This document shows, piece after piece, positions 15,213 to 23,218 of a stretch of DNA of 24,152 nt. Source of the DNA: CAYYMX01 sp964473045. Its GTDB lineage: Bacteria; Pseudomonadota; Alphaproteobacteria; Methylaequorales; Methylaequoraceae. The stretch is taken from the NCBI GenBank assembly GCA_964473045.1, contig CAYYMX010000013.1, positions 1-24,152 on the forward strand, given 5' to 3'. Both the position numbers and the translations under genes were made by a program. Within the stretch, counting starts at the first letter, position 1, and each line of letters opens with the position of its first letter. Below the pieces are notes generated by a model that saw nothing but the letters and a program-made list of their open reading frames with translations, searched no databases and was not told the origin of the DNA.

Positions 15213-16163
15213 ATGGCAGTTCACACCAAACTATCTAATAAAGAAATTTTAGATATTCTGCAAGAATACAATCTTGGAAACTTACTTGAATTTCATGGAA
15301 TTAAAGAGGGAATTGAGAATACCAACTATCTAATAAAAACTGATAAAGATAAAGTTGTACTTACTATATTTGAGAATAGAGTTAAACAAAATGAAATACC
15401 TTTTTTTTTGGACCTTATGGAACACACTAACCAAAAAGGTATCAAATGCCCAATACCAATTATTAATAAAAAAAATTTAGTAATAAATAGTATTAAAAAC
15501 AAAAAATATTCTATTTTTTCATTTATAAATGGAAAATCTAAAAAAAAATGGAATGAAAAAGAATGCTTTTTGGTAGGCAAAATGCTTGGCAACTTTCATA
15601 CGATAAATAGAAATTTTAAACGCAAAAAAAAAAATAATTTCGGACACTATTCCTGGAATAATATTTTTAATAAATGCACAAAGAAAATAAACAAGGTAAT
15701 TCCAGACTCATATGAATTAATTAAAAAAGAAATAGATTTTGTTATTTCTAACTGGCCAAAAGACTTGCCTAAGGGAATAATTCATGCAGATTTATTCCCG
15801 GACAATGTTTTTTTTTTAAATAAAAATATTAGTGGTATACTTGACTTTTATTTTTCGTGTTATGATTTTTTTTCTTACGACTTAGCAATCGTTATAAATG
15901 CATGGTGTTTTGTTGATCAGGATTTTAATTACAAATTTTCTAAAGAAATTATTAGGGGTTACGAATCTTCTAGAAAACTAAAAAAGAATGAAAAAGAAAA
16001 TTTTAATATTTTCCTTAGGGGGGCAACATTAAGATTTTTACTAACAAGAATTTATGACTCGATTTTTATTAATAAAAAAACTTTCCATGATCCAAAAAAT
16101 CCCTTTGAATTCTTTACAAGATTAAAGTTTCATTCAAAACTTAAAGACGGAGATTTTTTTTGA
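15213..16163 (+). CDS. thrB: Homoserine kinase (APH-fold type)
   Basis: This 316-residue kinase of the aminoglycoside-phosphotransferase/choline-kinase fold phosphorylates homoserine, the step before threonine synthase. The nucleotide-binding start is 'FHGIKEGIENTNYLI' (27-41), the catalytic loop is HADLFPDN (191-198, with Asp193 and Asn198) and the metal-binding motif is DFYFSCYD (Asp211). The N-terminus MAVHTKLS and the IENTNY motif are those of alphaproteobacterial ThrB rather than the GHMP-type enzyme of enterobacteria. It begins 12 nt after atpF and overlaps rnhA by 4 bp. thrC lies at 19660-21048 on the other strand. Confidence 0.93.
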   Translation: MAVHTKLSNKEILDILQEYNLGNLLEFHGIKEGIENTNYLIKTDKDKVVLTIFENRVKQNEIPFFLDLMEHTNQKGIKCPIPIINKKNLVINSIKNKKYSIFSFINGKSKKKWNEKECFLVGKMLGNFHTINRNFKRKKKNNFGHYSWNNIFNKCTKKINKVIPDSYELIKKEIDFVISNWPKDLPKGIIHADLFPDNVFFLNKNISGILDFYFSCYDFFSYDLAIVINAWCFVDQDFNYKFSKEIIRGYESSRKLKKNEKENFNIFLRGATLRFLLTRIYDSIFINKKTFHDPKNPFEFFTRLKFHSKLKDGDFF

Positions 16164-16594
16164 ACAGACAATATATAATTTATACGGATGGTTCATGTAT
16201 TAAAAACCCAGGTCCAGGGGGTTGGGCAGCTATCATCTTATATAATAATCTAAAAAAAACAATTGTCGGATCTGAGATTCAAACAACTAATAATAGAATG
16301 GAACTAATTGCCGTTATTGAAGCAATAAAAAAAACTCAAGATGCATCCTCTATTAAATTATTTACTGACAGCAAATACGTAAAAGATGGCATTACTTTGT
16401 GGATTAATAAATGGAAAACAAACGAATGGAAAACCTCACATAAAAAAATGGTAAAAAATTCAGACCTTTGGAAAGAATTAGATTTTCGTTGCAAAAAACT
16501 TAATATTGAATGGAAATGGGTAAAAGCTCACAGTGGGCAACCTTTGAATGAGGAAGTCGACGCATTGGCAAGGCAACAAGCCGAAAGTATTTAA
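16160..16594 (+). CDS. rnhA: Ribonuclease HI
   Basis: This 144-residue enzyme degrades RNA in RNA-DNA hybrids. The catalytic acids occupy the same numbers as in the E. coli enzyme: Asp10 (YTDGSC), Glu48 (RMELIAV), Asp70 (FTDSKYV) and Asp134 (EEVDALAR), with His124 in VKAHSG. The basic handle region (82-98) is present. The start is a TTG that overlaps the thrB stop (TTGA), suggesting translational coupling; thrB followed by rnhA and a peroxiredoxin is a common alphaproteobacterial order. The last 4 bp overlap the convergent peroxiredoxin gene. Confidence 0.97.
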   Translation: MNRQYIIYTDGSCIKNPGPGGWAAIILYNNLKKTIVGSEIQTTNNRMELIAVIEAIKKTQDASSIKLFTDSKYVKDGITLWINKWKTNEWKTSHKKMVKNSDLWKELDFRCKKLNIEWKWVKAHSGQPLNEEVDALARQQAESI

Positions 16595-17070
16595 ATAGAT
16601 GATAATACATTTTCAGCTTTACTTAGATTAAGTTCCGCTTCATTTTCAGGAAATAATTTTACTATTAATCCATCATCTATTACCATTGCAAATCTAGAAA
16701 ATCTTTTGCCCAAGCCAATATTACTAAAATCCAACTCCAGCCCAGTTTTGTCAATTAAACTTCCGCCTAAATCTGCAAGAAAGCCTATATCGTTTTCTGC
16801 GTAAGAATTTCCCCATGCTTTCATAACAAATGGGTCATTTACTGAAACAAAATAAATCTTATCTATCCCTTTTTCTTTGAAATCTTTACTAAGTTTAATG
16901 TATCCAGGAAGGTGTCCTTCAGAGCATGTAGGAGTAAATGCTCCAGGTACACCAACAAGAATTATTTTCTTTTGGGCAAAAAGTTTAGATGATCTTAATT
17001 TTTCAGGACCCGATTCTTTAATAATGAAAAAGTCTAAATCTGGGAAACATTCATTTTCTTTTATTTTCAT
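16591..17070 (-). CDS. Peroxiredoxin, Prx5-type
   Basis: The 159-residue thiol peroxidase has the Prx5 motif 'GVPGAFTPTCSEGHLPGY' with peroxidatic Cys49; the only other cysteine is Cys8, at the N-terminus. It should reduce hydrogen peroxide and alkyl hydroperoxides in the cytoplasm, recharged by glutathione/glutaredoxin or thioredoxin. No signal peptide is visible. It lies 3 nt after dsbD on the same strand, so the two are probably co-transcribed even though DsbD works at the membrane. It ends inside rnhA by 4 bp. Confidence 0.94.
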   Translation of the reverse strand: MKIKENECFPDLDFFIIKESGPEKLRSSKLFAQKKIILVGVPGAFTPTCSEGHLPGYIKLSKDFKEKGIDKIYFVSVNDPFVMKAWGNSYAENDIGFLADLGGSLIDKTGLELDFSNIGLGKRFSRFAMVIDDGLIVKLFPENEAELNLSKAENVLSSI

Positions 17071-17073
17071 ACT

Positions 17074-19032
17074 TTATTTTACCAAATTTATTTCTCTAAG
17101 GACAAGATCTTTTGTTAAAATTTCTGGTAGCAATTGACCATTCTTATTTTTTGGACCAAAAACTATATTTACTGGAATGCCAAATCTATTATAACGAGAA
17201 ATAAAATTTAAAATTAATTTATCTTTTTTGGTCCAGTCACCTCTAATTGTTTTTACATTATTTTTCAAAAAATATTTTCTTAATTCATTTGAATTAAGTG
17301 TAATGACTTTATTCATCTGACAAGTTGCACACCAATCAGCAGTAAAATCCAAAAAAATTAAATTATTTTTTTCTAAGTACGAATCGAGCAATTTTTCATT
17401 AAAATCTTCCCAATTTATAAATTCTTTTTTTGGTAACTTATCAAAAAAAAATACAAAAAAAACAGCAAAAATCAGTGCTGAAAAAACATATTTAAATTTG
17501 CTTCTTTCAATAAGAACTGAAAGAAAGATTATAATTGATATTATTGACAAAATAATCTTTAGATTCATTTCAAGGAGTGTTAAAAGCCAAGCAAATGATA
17601 AAATTAAAAATATTCCCATAAGGTATTTAAGATCTGACATCCATTTTCCAGGTTTTGGAAAATAATTGATTAATCTTGGCGCACACAAAAAGATTATGTA
17701 TGGAAAAGAAAAGCCTAAAGAAACAAAAAAGAAAATGAAGAAAATCATTACATTGGATGCCATTAATGAAAAACCTATCGCTGTGCCTAAAAAAGGAGCG
17801 CTACATGGTGTAGCCAATAGAGTTGCAAATGCTCCTGATAAAAAATGCCCTAAATATGAAGGATTATTAAATTTTTTAGTAATCTTGTTTGTTAAAAATT
17901 GTGGGGATAGTATTTCAAAAAAACCAAAAAGATTTAATGAAAAAAACAATATTATCGTTGAAATTAGTATCAAAAAATATTCATTCTGAAATTGGAAACC
18001 CCAACCAACATCAACACCAATCATTCTAAATATGCAGACAAAAGCCGATAATAGAAAAAAAGAAAAAATTATTCCTAAAATTGTGCTTATTGAAAATTTT
18101 ACAACCTTCGATTTTTTTTCTCTTCTTATGCTAATAAATGAATATAATTTTAAAGATAAAACAGGTAAAACACAGGGCATAAAATTCAGAAGCACCCCAC
18201 CTAGAAATGCTAGAAATAAATAAAAAAATACTCCTTTATTACCTTTTTCAAGTTTTTTTAAATCAATAAAAATTTCTTCAAAAAACTTTCCATTTGATAC
18301 CACAAGAAAAAATCCATCTTTAGAGTCTGCTAATTTTTTCTCTGCTGAAACTTTAAGAGTAAAATCTTTTTTTTTTTCTATAGATTCAATTTTATATTGG
18401 CTTTTTGAAGAATAAGTAAATGCCTGAAAATCGTCATTGAGTTTATCATTTTTAATTCTAACCAATAGCTTTTTTTCATTAACTTTTTTTAAAAAAACTT
18501 CAAACTCTCCAAGGTTAAGATGCGGTACTTTTTTTAAATAAGAATAAATTTCTGTCTCATTAACTGAGTCTATGTAGTCCGAGAAATTGAATTTAATATG
18601 TTTTATTGCCTCTTTTGGAATACACAAATCCTTACAAACTAGATAATTAATTTCCAGATTTGACTGAAGTATTTTTTTGTCATTTTTGAGCTTTACCTTA
18701 ATAGGAAAAATAACTTCTTTTTCATATCCAATTGTAGTTATTTCATTATCTGTATATTTACTTGGAAATGGATAAAGTATCTTATAATATTCAATATTTT
18801 TATCATCAATCCAATTTATTTTCATTGGGAAGCCAGTATCTCCTGGATTTTTCCAATAGGTCTTCCATCCTTTATCAAGATTAATTTTTATTCCAAAAAA
18901 AAACTCATCTCCTATTTTTATTATTTTTTTTGGGACAATTTCTAACGAGGAAGGTTCTTCAAAATTAAATTCATTTGAATTGCCAAATTTTGACAAGAAT
19001 AATGTCAAAATAAAAATAAAAAAAAATCTCAT
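17074..19032 (-). CDS. dsbD: Thiol:disulfide interchange protein DsbD/ScsB-like
   Basis: This 652-residue inner-membrane reductase carries electrons from cytoplasmic thioredoxin to periplasmic thiol proteins. Three parts are visible. An exported N-terminal domain after a signal peptide (1-19) has the ScsB-type motif 'GWKTYWKNPGDTG' (55-67) and a Cys133/Cys137 pair. A multi-helix CcdA-like membrane domain (about 268-530) has the paired cysteines Cys287 (MPCVLP) and Cys410 (TPCSAP). A C-terminal thioredoxin domain has the active site CATC (568-571). All six redox cysteines are present. Likely clients are cytochrome c maturation factors and the DsbA-like protein in this window. The ScsB-type N-domain makes it distinct from E. 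coli DsbD. The start ATG at 19032 yields the signal peptide. Confidence 0.93.
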   Translation of the reverse strand: MRFFFIFILTLFLSKFGNSNEFNFEEPSSLEIVPKKIIKIGDEFFFGIKINLDKGWKTYWKNPGDTGFPMKINWIDDKNIEYYKILYPFPSKYTDNEITTIGYEKEVIFPIKVKLKNDKKILQSNLEINYLVCKDLCIPKEAIKHIKFNFSDYIDSVNETEIYSYLKKVPHLNLGEFEVFLKKVNEKKLLVRIKNDKLNDDFQAFTYSSKSQYKIESIEKKKDFTLKVSAEKKLADSKDGFFLVVSNGKFFEEIFIDLKKLEKGNKGVFFYLFLAFLGGVLLNFMPCVLPVLSLKLYSFISIRREKKSKVVKFSISTILGIIFSFFLLSAFVCIFRMIGVDVGWGFQFQNEYFLILISTIILFFSLNLFGFFEILSPQFLTNKITKKFNNPSYLGHFLSGAFATLLATPCSAPFLGTAIGFSLMASNVMIFFIFFFVSLGFSFPYIIFLCAPRLINYFPKPGKWMSDLKYLMGIFLILSFAWLLTLLEMNLKIILSIISIIIFLSVLIERSKFKYVFSALIFAVFFVFFFDKLPKKEFINWEDFNEKLLDSYLEKNNLIFLDFTADWCATCQMNKVITLNSNELRKYFLKNNVKTIRGDWTKKDKLILNFISRYNRFGIPVNIVFGPKNKNGQLLPEILTKDLVLREINLVK

Positions 19033-19049
19033 AATAAAAAATCTTATGT

Positions 19050-19078
19050 TTGAATAAAAAATAAATATCTGTAATAAT
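19050..19078 (+). promoter_or_regulatory. Possible promoter of yqgE giving a leaderless mRNA
   Basis: TTGAAT (19050-19055) and AATAAT (19073-19078) are 17 bp apart. The expected transcript start falls at or next to the ATG at 19085, and no SD is present. In sequence this AT-rich, such boxes arise easily by chance. Confidence 0.3.
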
Positions 19079-19084
19079 TTAACT

Positions 19085-19651
19085 ATGAAACGTTCCTATT
19101 TAAAGGGAAATATAATATGTGCACTTCCTCAACTTAAAGATATTTTCTTTTCTAGAAGCATTATATACATTACACACCATAACAAAGATGGAGCTGTAGG
19201 AATCGTTTTAAATTATAAAATCATGGATATTAAAGGAGCTGAATTATTTAAAAAGTTAAATATCAATGATATAAAACATAACTTAGACCTTAATTTTCCA
19301 TTCCATATCGGTGGACCTCTTAGTCAAAATAATGGATTTATTCTTCATTCAAATGATTATAAAAGCGAACACACTTCTAAAGTTTCCAAGAATGTAAAGT
19401 TAACATGCTCTACAAACATCCTGACTGATATAGCAAACAACAAAGGACCACAAAAATATTTTATCTCGCTGGGATACTCAGGATGGGCAGCAGGTCAATT
19501 AGAAAATGAAATTAAACAAAACAGCTGGATTAATATAAATGAAGAATTAGAGCTACTATTTGATACTCATTCTACAAAAAAATGGGATTTGGCAATAAAA
19601 AAAACGGGAATTGATTTTACAAAATTTTCTAGTTTTTCTGGGAATGCTTGA
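19085..19651 (+). CDS. yqgE: UPF0301/YqgE (AlgH-family) protein
   Basis: The 188-residue cytoplasmic protein of the YqgE/AlgH family has the N-terminal 'LKGNIICALPQLKD', GAVGIVLNY, HIGGPL and LGYSGWAAGQLENEI motifs, all characteristic. The molecular function of the family is not established; AlgH was named for an effect on alginate production in Pseudomonas. The gene is single, divergent from dsbD across 52 bp and convergent with thrC across 8 bp. There is no SD before the ATG, and promoter-like boxes lie immediately upstream, so a leaderless message is possible. Confidence 0.93.
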   Translation: MKRSYLKGNIICALPQLKDIFFSRSIIYITHHNKDGAVGIVLNYKIMDIKGAELFKKLNINDIKHNLDLNFPFHIGGPLSQNNGFILHSNDYKSEHTSKVSKNVKLTCSTNILTDIANNKGPQKYFISLGYSGWAAGQLENEIKQNSWININEELELLFDTHSTKKWDLAIKKTGIDFTKFSSFSGNA

Positions 19652-19659
19652 ACTGAAAT

Positions 19660-21048
19660 TTATTGGGATTTCTTTTTCAAAAATTTCTCTAATTGATTAA
19701 TATCATTATTAATTATTTCAAAATTCTCCTTTTTTTCTAAAATATTTTTTAATTCATTGGGGTGCTGGGTTACGTTTGAAATTGCTTTATTAACTGTCTC
19801 TAAAAATTTTCCGTAATGGGCTGTAGCTAAGTAAATATTTTTTTCTCCTTTTTTCAAGTATTTACTTCCTATTGCATAACCAACTGCTGTATGTGGATCT
19901 AATATAACGCTAAATTTTTTGTAAATTTGTCTTATTGTTTTTAAAGTATCATTATCATTAACTTTCCCGGAAATAAATATTTTTAATAAATCACCATGAA
20001 GTTTTGGTGAAATTCTAAAGGATCCAGTTTTATCTAAATTTATAAATAATTCACTAATTAATTTGCTTTCCTTTGAGTAATGAGAGAGCAACCTTTCAAA
20101 ATTGCTTGAAACTTGAATATCCATGCTTGGGCTCAATGATTGTGATGTTTGTTTTTTTCTCATAAAACCAGAATTAAAAAAACGTGTTAAAATATCATTC
20201 TTATTAGATGCTACAATTAATTTATTTATTGGAAGCCCCATTAATTTAGCAACAAATCCTGCATAGACATTACCAAAGTTTCCAGTTGGGACTACAAAAT
20301 TGACAGTGTCAAAATTTCTTTGAACTTTAAAATATGACCAAAAATAATACACAAGCTGACCCATTATTCTTACCCAATTTATTGAGTTAATTGCGGCTAA
20401 ATTAAATTGTTTTTCATTATTATTTTTTGCAAAAAATCTTTTTACCAATTTCTGGCAATCATCAAAATCTCCTTTAACTGCTAAAACAAATACATTATTT
20501 TTGTTAAATGTTGTCATCTGTTTTCTTTGTATTTCACTAATTTTTTTAAATGGAAAAAGAACAAAGATTTTTACTGAGTCTGATTTCGAACATCCGTAGA
20601 TTGCAGCTGATCCAGTGTCACCAGAAGTAGCTCCAAGAATTGTTAATTTTATTTTATTTTTTTTTAAAACATATTCATAAATATTACCAAGTAATTGCAA
20701 AGCGTAATCTTTAAATGCAAAAGTTGGTCCATGAAAAAGATTTAGAATAAACTCTTTCTCATTTAGACAATCAATTGAAATTCTTTCACTTTTAGAAAAG
20801 TTTTCGTAAGTTTTCTGGCAAATCTTTTTATATTCAGCTAAAGGTATATTTGGTTCTACAAATGGTTTTGTTAATTCAAAAGCTAGTTCATGATACTCAA
20901 GGTTTTTTAGTGACAAAATTTTTTTTTTGGATAGACTGGGTAGTTTATTTGGGACATATAATCCACCGTCTTTTGCCATACCATTTAACAGAACATCTTC
21001 AAAATTCTGATTTTTATCCAACCCTCGCGTAGAAGAATAAAGCATCAT
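19660..21048 (-). CDS. thrC: Threonine synthase
   Basis: This 462-residue PLP enzyme converts O-phosphohomoserine to threonine. Visible are the N-terminal YSSTRG, the PLP-binding Lys113 in FAFKDYALQ, the serine/threonine-rich phosphate loop LGATSGDTGSAAI and the VPTGNFGN motif. Length and motifs fit the long bacterial (type I) form. It is the last gene of the cytochrome oxidase cluster, overlapping SURF1 by 4 bp (ATGA), an association frequent in alphaproteobacteria and probably historical rather than functional. Two ATG codons stand in tandem (21048 and 21045); the second gives MLYSSTRG, closer to the usual N-terminus. thrB lies elsewhere in the window on the opposite strand. Confidence 0.96.
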   Translation of the reverse strand: MMLYSSTRGLDKNQNFEDVLLNGMAKDGGLYVPNKLPSLSKKKILSLKNLEYHELAFELTKPFVEPNIPLAEYKKICQKTYENFSKSERISIDCLNEKEFILNLFHGPTFAFKDYALQLLGNIYEYVLKKNKIKLTILGATSGDTGSAAIYGCSKSDSVKIFVLFPFKKISEIQRKQMTTFNKNNVFVLAVKGDFDDCQKLVKRFFAKNNNEKQFNLAAINSINWVRIMGQLVYYFWSYFKVQRNFDTVNFVVPTGNFGNVYAGFVAKLMGLPINKLIVASNKNDILTRFFNSGFMRKKQTSQSLSPSMDIQVSSNFERLLSHYSKESKLISELFINLDKTGSFRISPKLHGDLLKIFISGKVNDNDTLKTIRQIYKKFSVILDPHTAVGYAIGSKYLKKGEKNIYLATAHYGKFLETVNKAISNVTQHPNELKNILEKKENFEIINNDINQLEKFLKKKSQ

Positions 21049-21767
21049 TTTTTTTCTCTTATATTAGCAAAGAAAAAAACTCCCACTAGTCCAAAAGCCA
21101 TCATCAACCATGTTATTGCATACTGAAAATGATTATTTCTCAAATAAATTCTTGTCTGATTTCCTAAAGGAAAGCCGTTTGGACCATTTTGTATAGCCTC
21201 TAAATAAAAATTTTGTTCAATATTAAACCCGGCAATTCTTTGAATTTTGGATGGTTCAACAAAGAACCAAAAATTTTCTTTTTCGTCATTATCTGGTTGA
21301 AATCTTCCTTTTCTTCCTGGCAGTCTAATGATAGCCTCAATTTTTTTTTTTCCAAAAAGTAAGTTTTCATTTCTCATTCTTTTTTCTTTTTTATTTAATG
21401 GAACCCATCCTGTATCAAAAATTATAACTTTTCCTGATTCTTCTTTCAAAAAAGTTAGAATGTGAAAACCATTATTGCCATTTTTACTCAAAGCTGGCAT
21501 AAAAAACTCAAATTCATTCAATAATTTACCTAAAATTTTTATTCTCTGAAACTCATGATCTGATGGAGTATTAATTTGAGAAATCATCTTAAACTCTGAT
21601 TCAAATCTGTTTGTCCTCTCATTAATCAAATTTGTTTTCCATTCCAAACGATTAAACTGCCATATAGATAAACTTATTAGAATTGATAGACCTAGAAGAA
21701 AAAAAATTGCAGGAACCAAGTTGGGCTTTGAAATGTAATAATTTTTATTATTAAAACTGAATTTCAT
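21045..21767 (-). CDS. SURF1-family cytochrome oxidase biogenesis protein
   Basis: This 240-residue protein has the two-helix SURF1 layout: TM1 at about 18-36 followed by the conserved IWQFNRLEWK, a periplasmic domain of about 175 residues, and TM2 at about 217-235. The motifs VIFDTGWVPLNKK and the region ending RNNHFQYAITW are typical. SURF1 helps place heme A in subunit I of aa3-type oxidase. It follows coxC by 6 nt and overlaps thrC, in the standard ctaG-coxC-surf1-thrC order. Confidence 0.93.
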   Translation of the reverse strand: MKFSFNNKNYYISKPNLVPAIFFLLGLSILISLSIWQFNRLEWKTNLINERTNRFESEFKMISQINTPSDHEFQRIKILGKLLNEFEFFMPALSKNGNNGFHILTFLKEESGKVIIFDTGWVPLNKKEKRMRNENLLFGKKKIEAIIRLPGRKGRFQPDNDEKENFWFFVEPSKIQRIAGFNIEQNFYLEAIQNGPNGFPLGNQTRIYLRNNHFQYAITWLMMAFGLVGVFFFANIREKK

Positions 21768-21773
21768 TGGTGG

Positions 21774-22595
21774 CTAAACAGATGCCCACCAATAAACAAA
21801 GGTAAAAAGAAAGAGCCACACAACATCGACAAAATGCCAATACCATGCAGCAAACTCAAAGCCTAAATGTTTCTGAGGTGTAAAACCACCGGCAAGACCC
21901 CTAAAAAAACATACTAACAAAAATATTGTACCTATTATAACATGAGCACCATGAAACCCTGTTGCCATAAAGAAAGTTGAAGGATAAATTCCCTCGTCTA
22001 TAGAAAAAGTTGAGTGATAATATTCATATGCTTGAAAAGCTGTGAAAATAATTCCTAGTAGAATCGTCAAAAATAAAAAAATTAAAAAATTCTTTCTATC
22101 ATTTTGCTTTAAAGCGTGGTGAGCCCAAGTAACTGTTCCACCTGATGCCAATAAGATAAATGTGTTAAGTAATGGAATTCCAAAAGGTGGAATAAGTTCT
22201 ATATTTTCTGGTGGAAAAACTCCCCCAAGTACTTCTTGCCTACCAATTAGTTCAGGACTATTTTCTCCTGGATAAAATGCCACATCAAAAAAAGCCCAAA
22301 ACCATCCCGAAAAAAACATTACCTCTGAAGCAATAAAGAAAATCATCCCATATCTGAGCCCTATTTGAACAACCTTATTATGAAACCCACCTTTTTCTGA
22401 TTCATAAATAACATCTTTCCACCAAAACATTGATGATATTATTACAGAAACTCCGCCCACAGCAAAGATAATACCTGATTCTTCATGCATAAACTGAATA
22501 AAGCCCCAAGCTGTAATTAGAAGAGAAAAAGCCATTACCAAAGGCCAAGGACTTGGATCAACTAAGTGGTATGGATGTTTTTGATTATCACTCAT
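21774..22595 (-). CDS. coxC: Cytochrome c oxidase subunit III
   Basis: Subunit III of aa3-type oxidase has 273 residues and about seven transmembrane helices. Typical landmarks are the N-terminal 'HPYHLVDPSPWPLVMAF', the helix pair around 'EVMFFSGWFWAFFDVAF', GGTVTWAHHAL, ATGFHGAHVIIG and the end AAWYWHFVDVVWLFLF. It stabilises proton uptake and the active site of subunit I. Subunits I and II are not in the window but probably lie upstream of ctaB, beyond base 24152. It is spaced 3 nt after ctaG. Confidence 0.98.
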   Translation of the reverse strand: MSDNQKHPYHLVDPSPWPLVMAFSLLITAWGFIQFMHEESGIIFAVGGVSVIISSMFWWKDVIYESEKGGFHNKVVQIGLRYGMIFFIASEVMFFSGWFWAFFDVAFYPGENSPELIGRQEVLGGVFPPENIELIPPFGIPLLNTFILLASGGTVTWAHHALKQNDRKNFLIFLFLTILLGIIFTAFQAYEYYHSTFSIDEGIYPSTFFMATGFHGAHVIIGTIFLLVCFFRGLAGGFTPQKHLGFEFAAWYWHFVDVVWLFLFTFVYWWASV

Positions 22596-22598
22596 TTC

Positions 22599-23126
22599 TT
22601 ATTTTATGTACATTGTATATGATAAAGTTAACTCCTGCAAATCTCCAATCACTTTATCATCCTTTAAAGCGGGGTCAATAAAAAAAGAAACAGGCATTTC
22701 TATAGTTTCTCCAGGTAAAAAAACCTGCTCCTCAAAACAAAAGCATTCAATCTTATTAAAGTACTGACCTGCTTGAAGTGGACTGACATTAAAAACTGAC
22801 ATGGTTTTAACTTCCGCATCAGATTTATTTATTGCCTTAAAAAAAGCAAGGGTGTTTTCCCCAATTTTTACTTTTATTAGATTTTCTAATGGTTCAAAGT
22901 ATAATTTTGAGTTTTTCTCTGTTGTTGAATCAAATCTAACTTTAATTTGACCAACGGCTTTTTTCGATGAAAGGTTTTCTTTTACAACTCTTGGGGTTCC
23001 ACCATATCCAGTCACCTGGCAAAAAATCTTATATAGTGGAACTGAAGCATAGCTTAAAAAAAGCATAAAAAATGCAAAACCGATTAAATAAAATGCCTGC
23101 GACCTTATGTTTTTTTTTTTATTCAC
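22599..23126 (-). CDS. ctaG: Cytochrome c oxidase assembly protein CtaG/Cox11
   Basis: This 175-residue copper chaperone delivers Cu to the CuB site of subunit I. It has an N-terminal membrane helix (about 10-26) and the conserved 'YASVPLYKIFCQVTGYGGT' (26-44, Cys36). The copper-binding CFCF motif is at 128-131 (Cys128, Cys130), followed by LPGE and FFIDP. I chose GTG at 23126, which overlaps the stop of the small upstream gene (TAGTG) and gives the usual short basic N-terminus MNKKKN. A TTG at 23150 is in frame but lies inside that small gene. Confidence 0.95.
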   Translation of the reverse strand: MNKKKNIRSQAFYLIGFAFFMLFLSYASVPLYKIFCQVTGYGGTPRVVKENLSSKKAVGQIKVRFDSTTEKNSKLYFEPLENLIKVKIGENTLAFFKAINKSDAEVKTMSVFNVSPLQAGQYFNKIECFCFEEQVFLPGETIEMPVSFFIDPALKDDKVIGDLQELTLSYTMYIK

Positions 23127-23218
23127 TAAAATCTCAGTATTGTTACACAATAAAAAATAACAACCAAAACAAAAAGTGCTATCCCAAGAGCTAAATTTTT
23201 TTTTCTTCTATTATCCAT
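23126..23218 (-). CDS. CoxF-like 30-residue membrane peptide of the oxidase cluster
   Basis: A 93-bp reading frame encodes 30 residues: a basic start MDNRRKKN and one transmembrane helix of about 20 residues (LALGIALFVLVVIFYCVTIL). The pattern RR.(K/R)N.ALG..L..LVV.FY.VTI matches what I recall of the small CoxF-like proteins encoded between ctaB and ctaG in many alphaproteobacteria. Those are usually longer, so this looks like a stripped-down version lacking the N-terminal arm. Its ATG overlaps the ctaB stop (TAATG) and its stop overlaps the ctaG GTG (TAGTG), which is strong evidence for translation in a coupled chain. It probably aids heme A or oxidase assembly (inference from context). Confidence 0.82.
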   Translation of the reverse strand: MDNRRKKNLALGIALFVLVVIFYCVTILRF

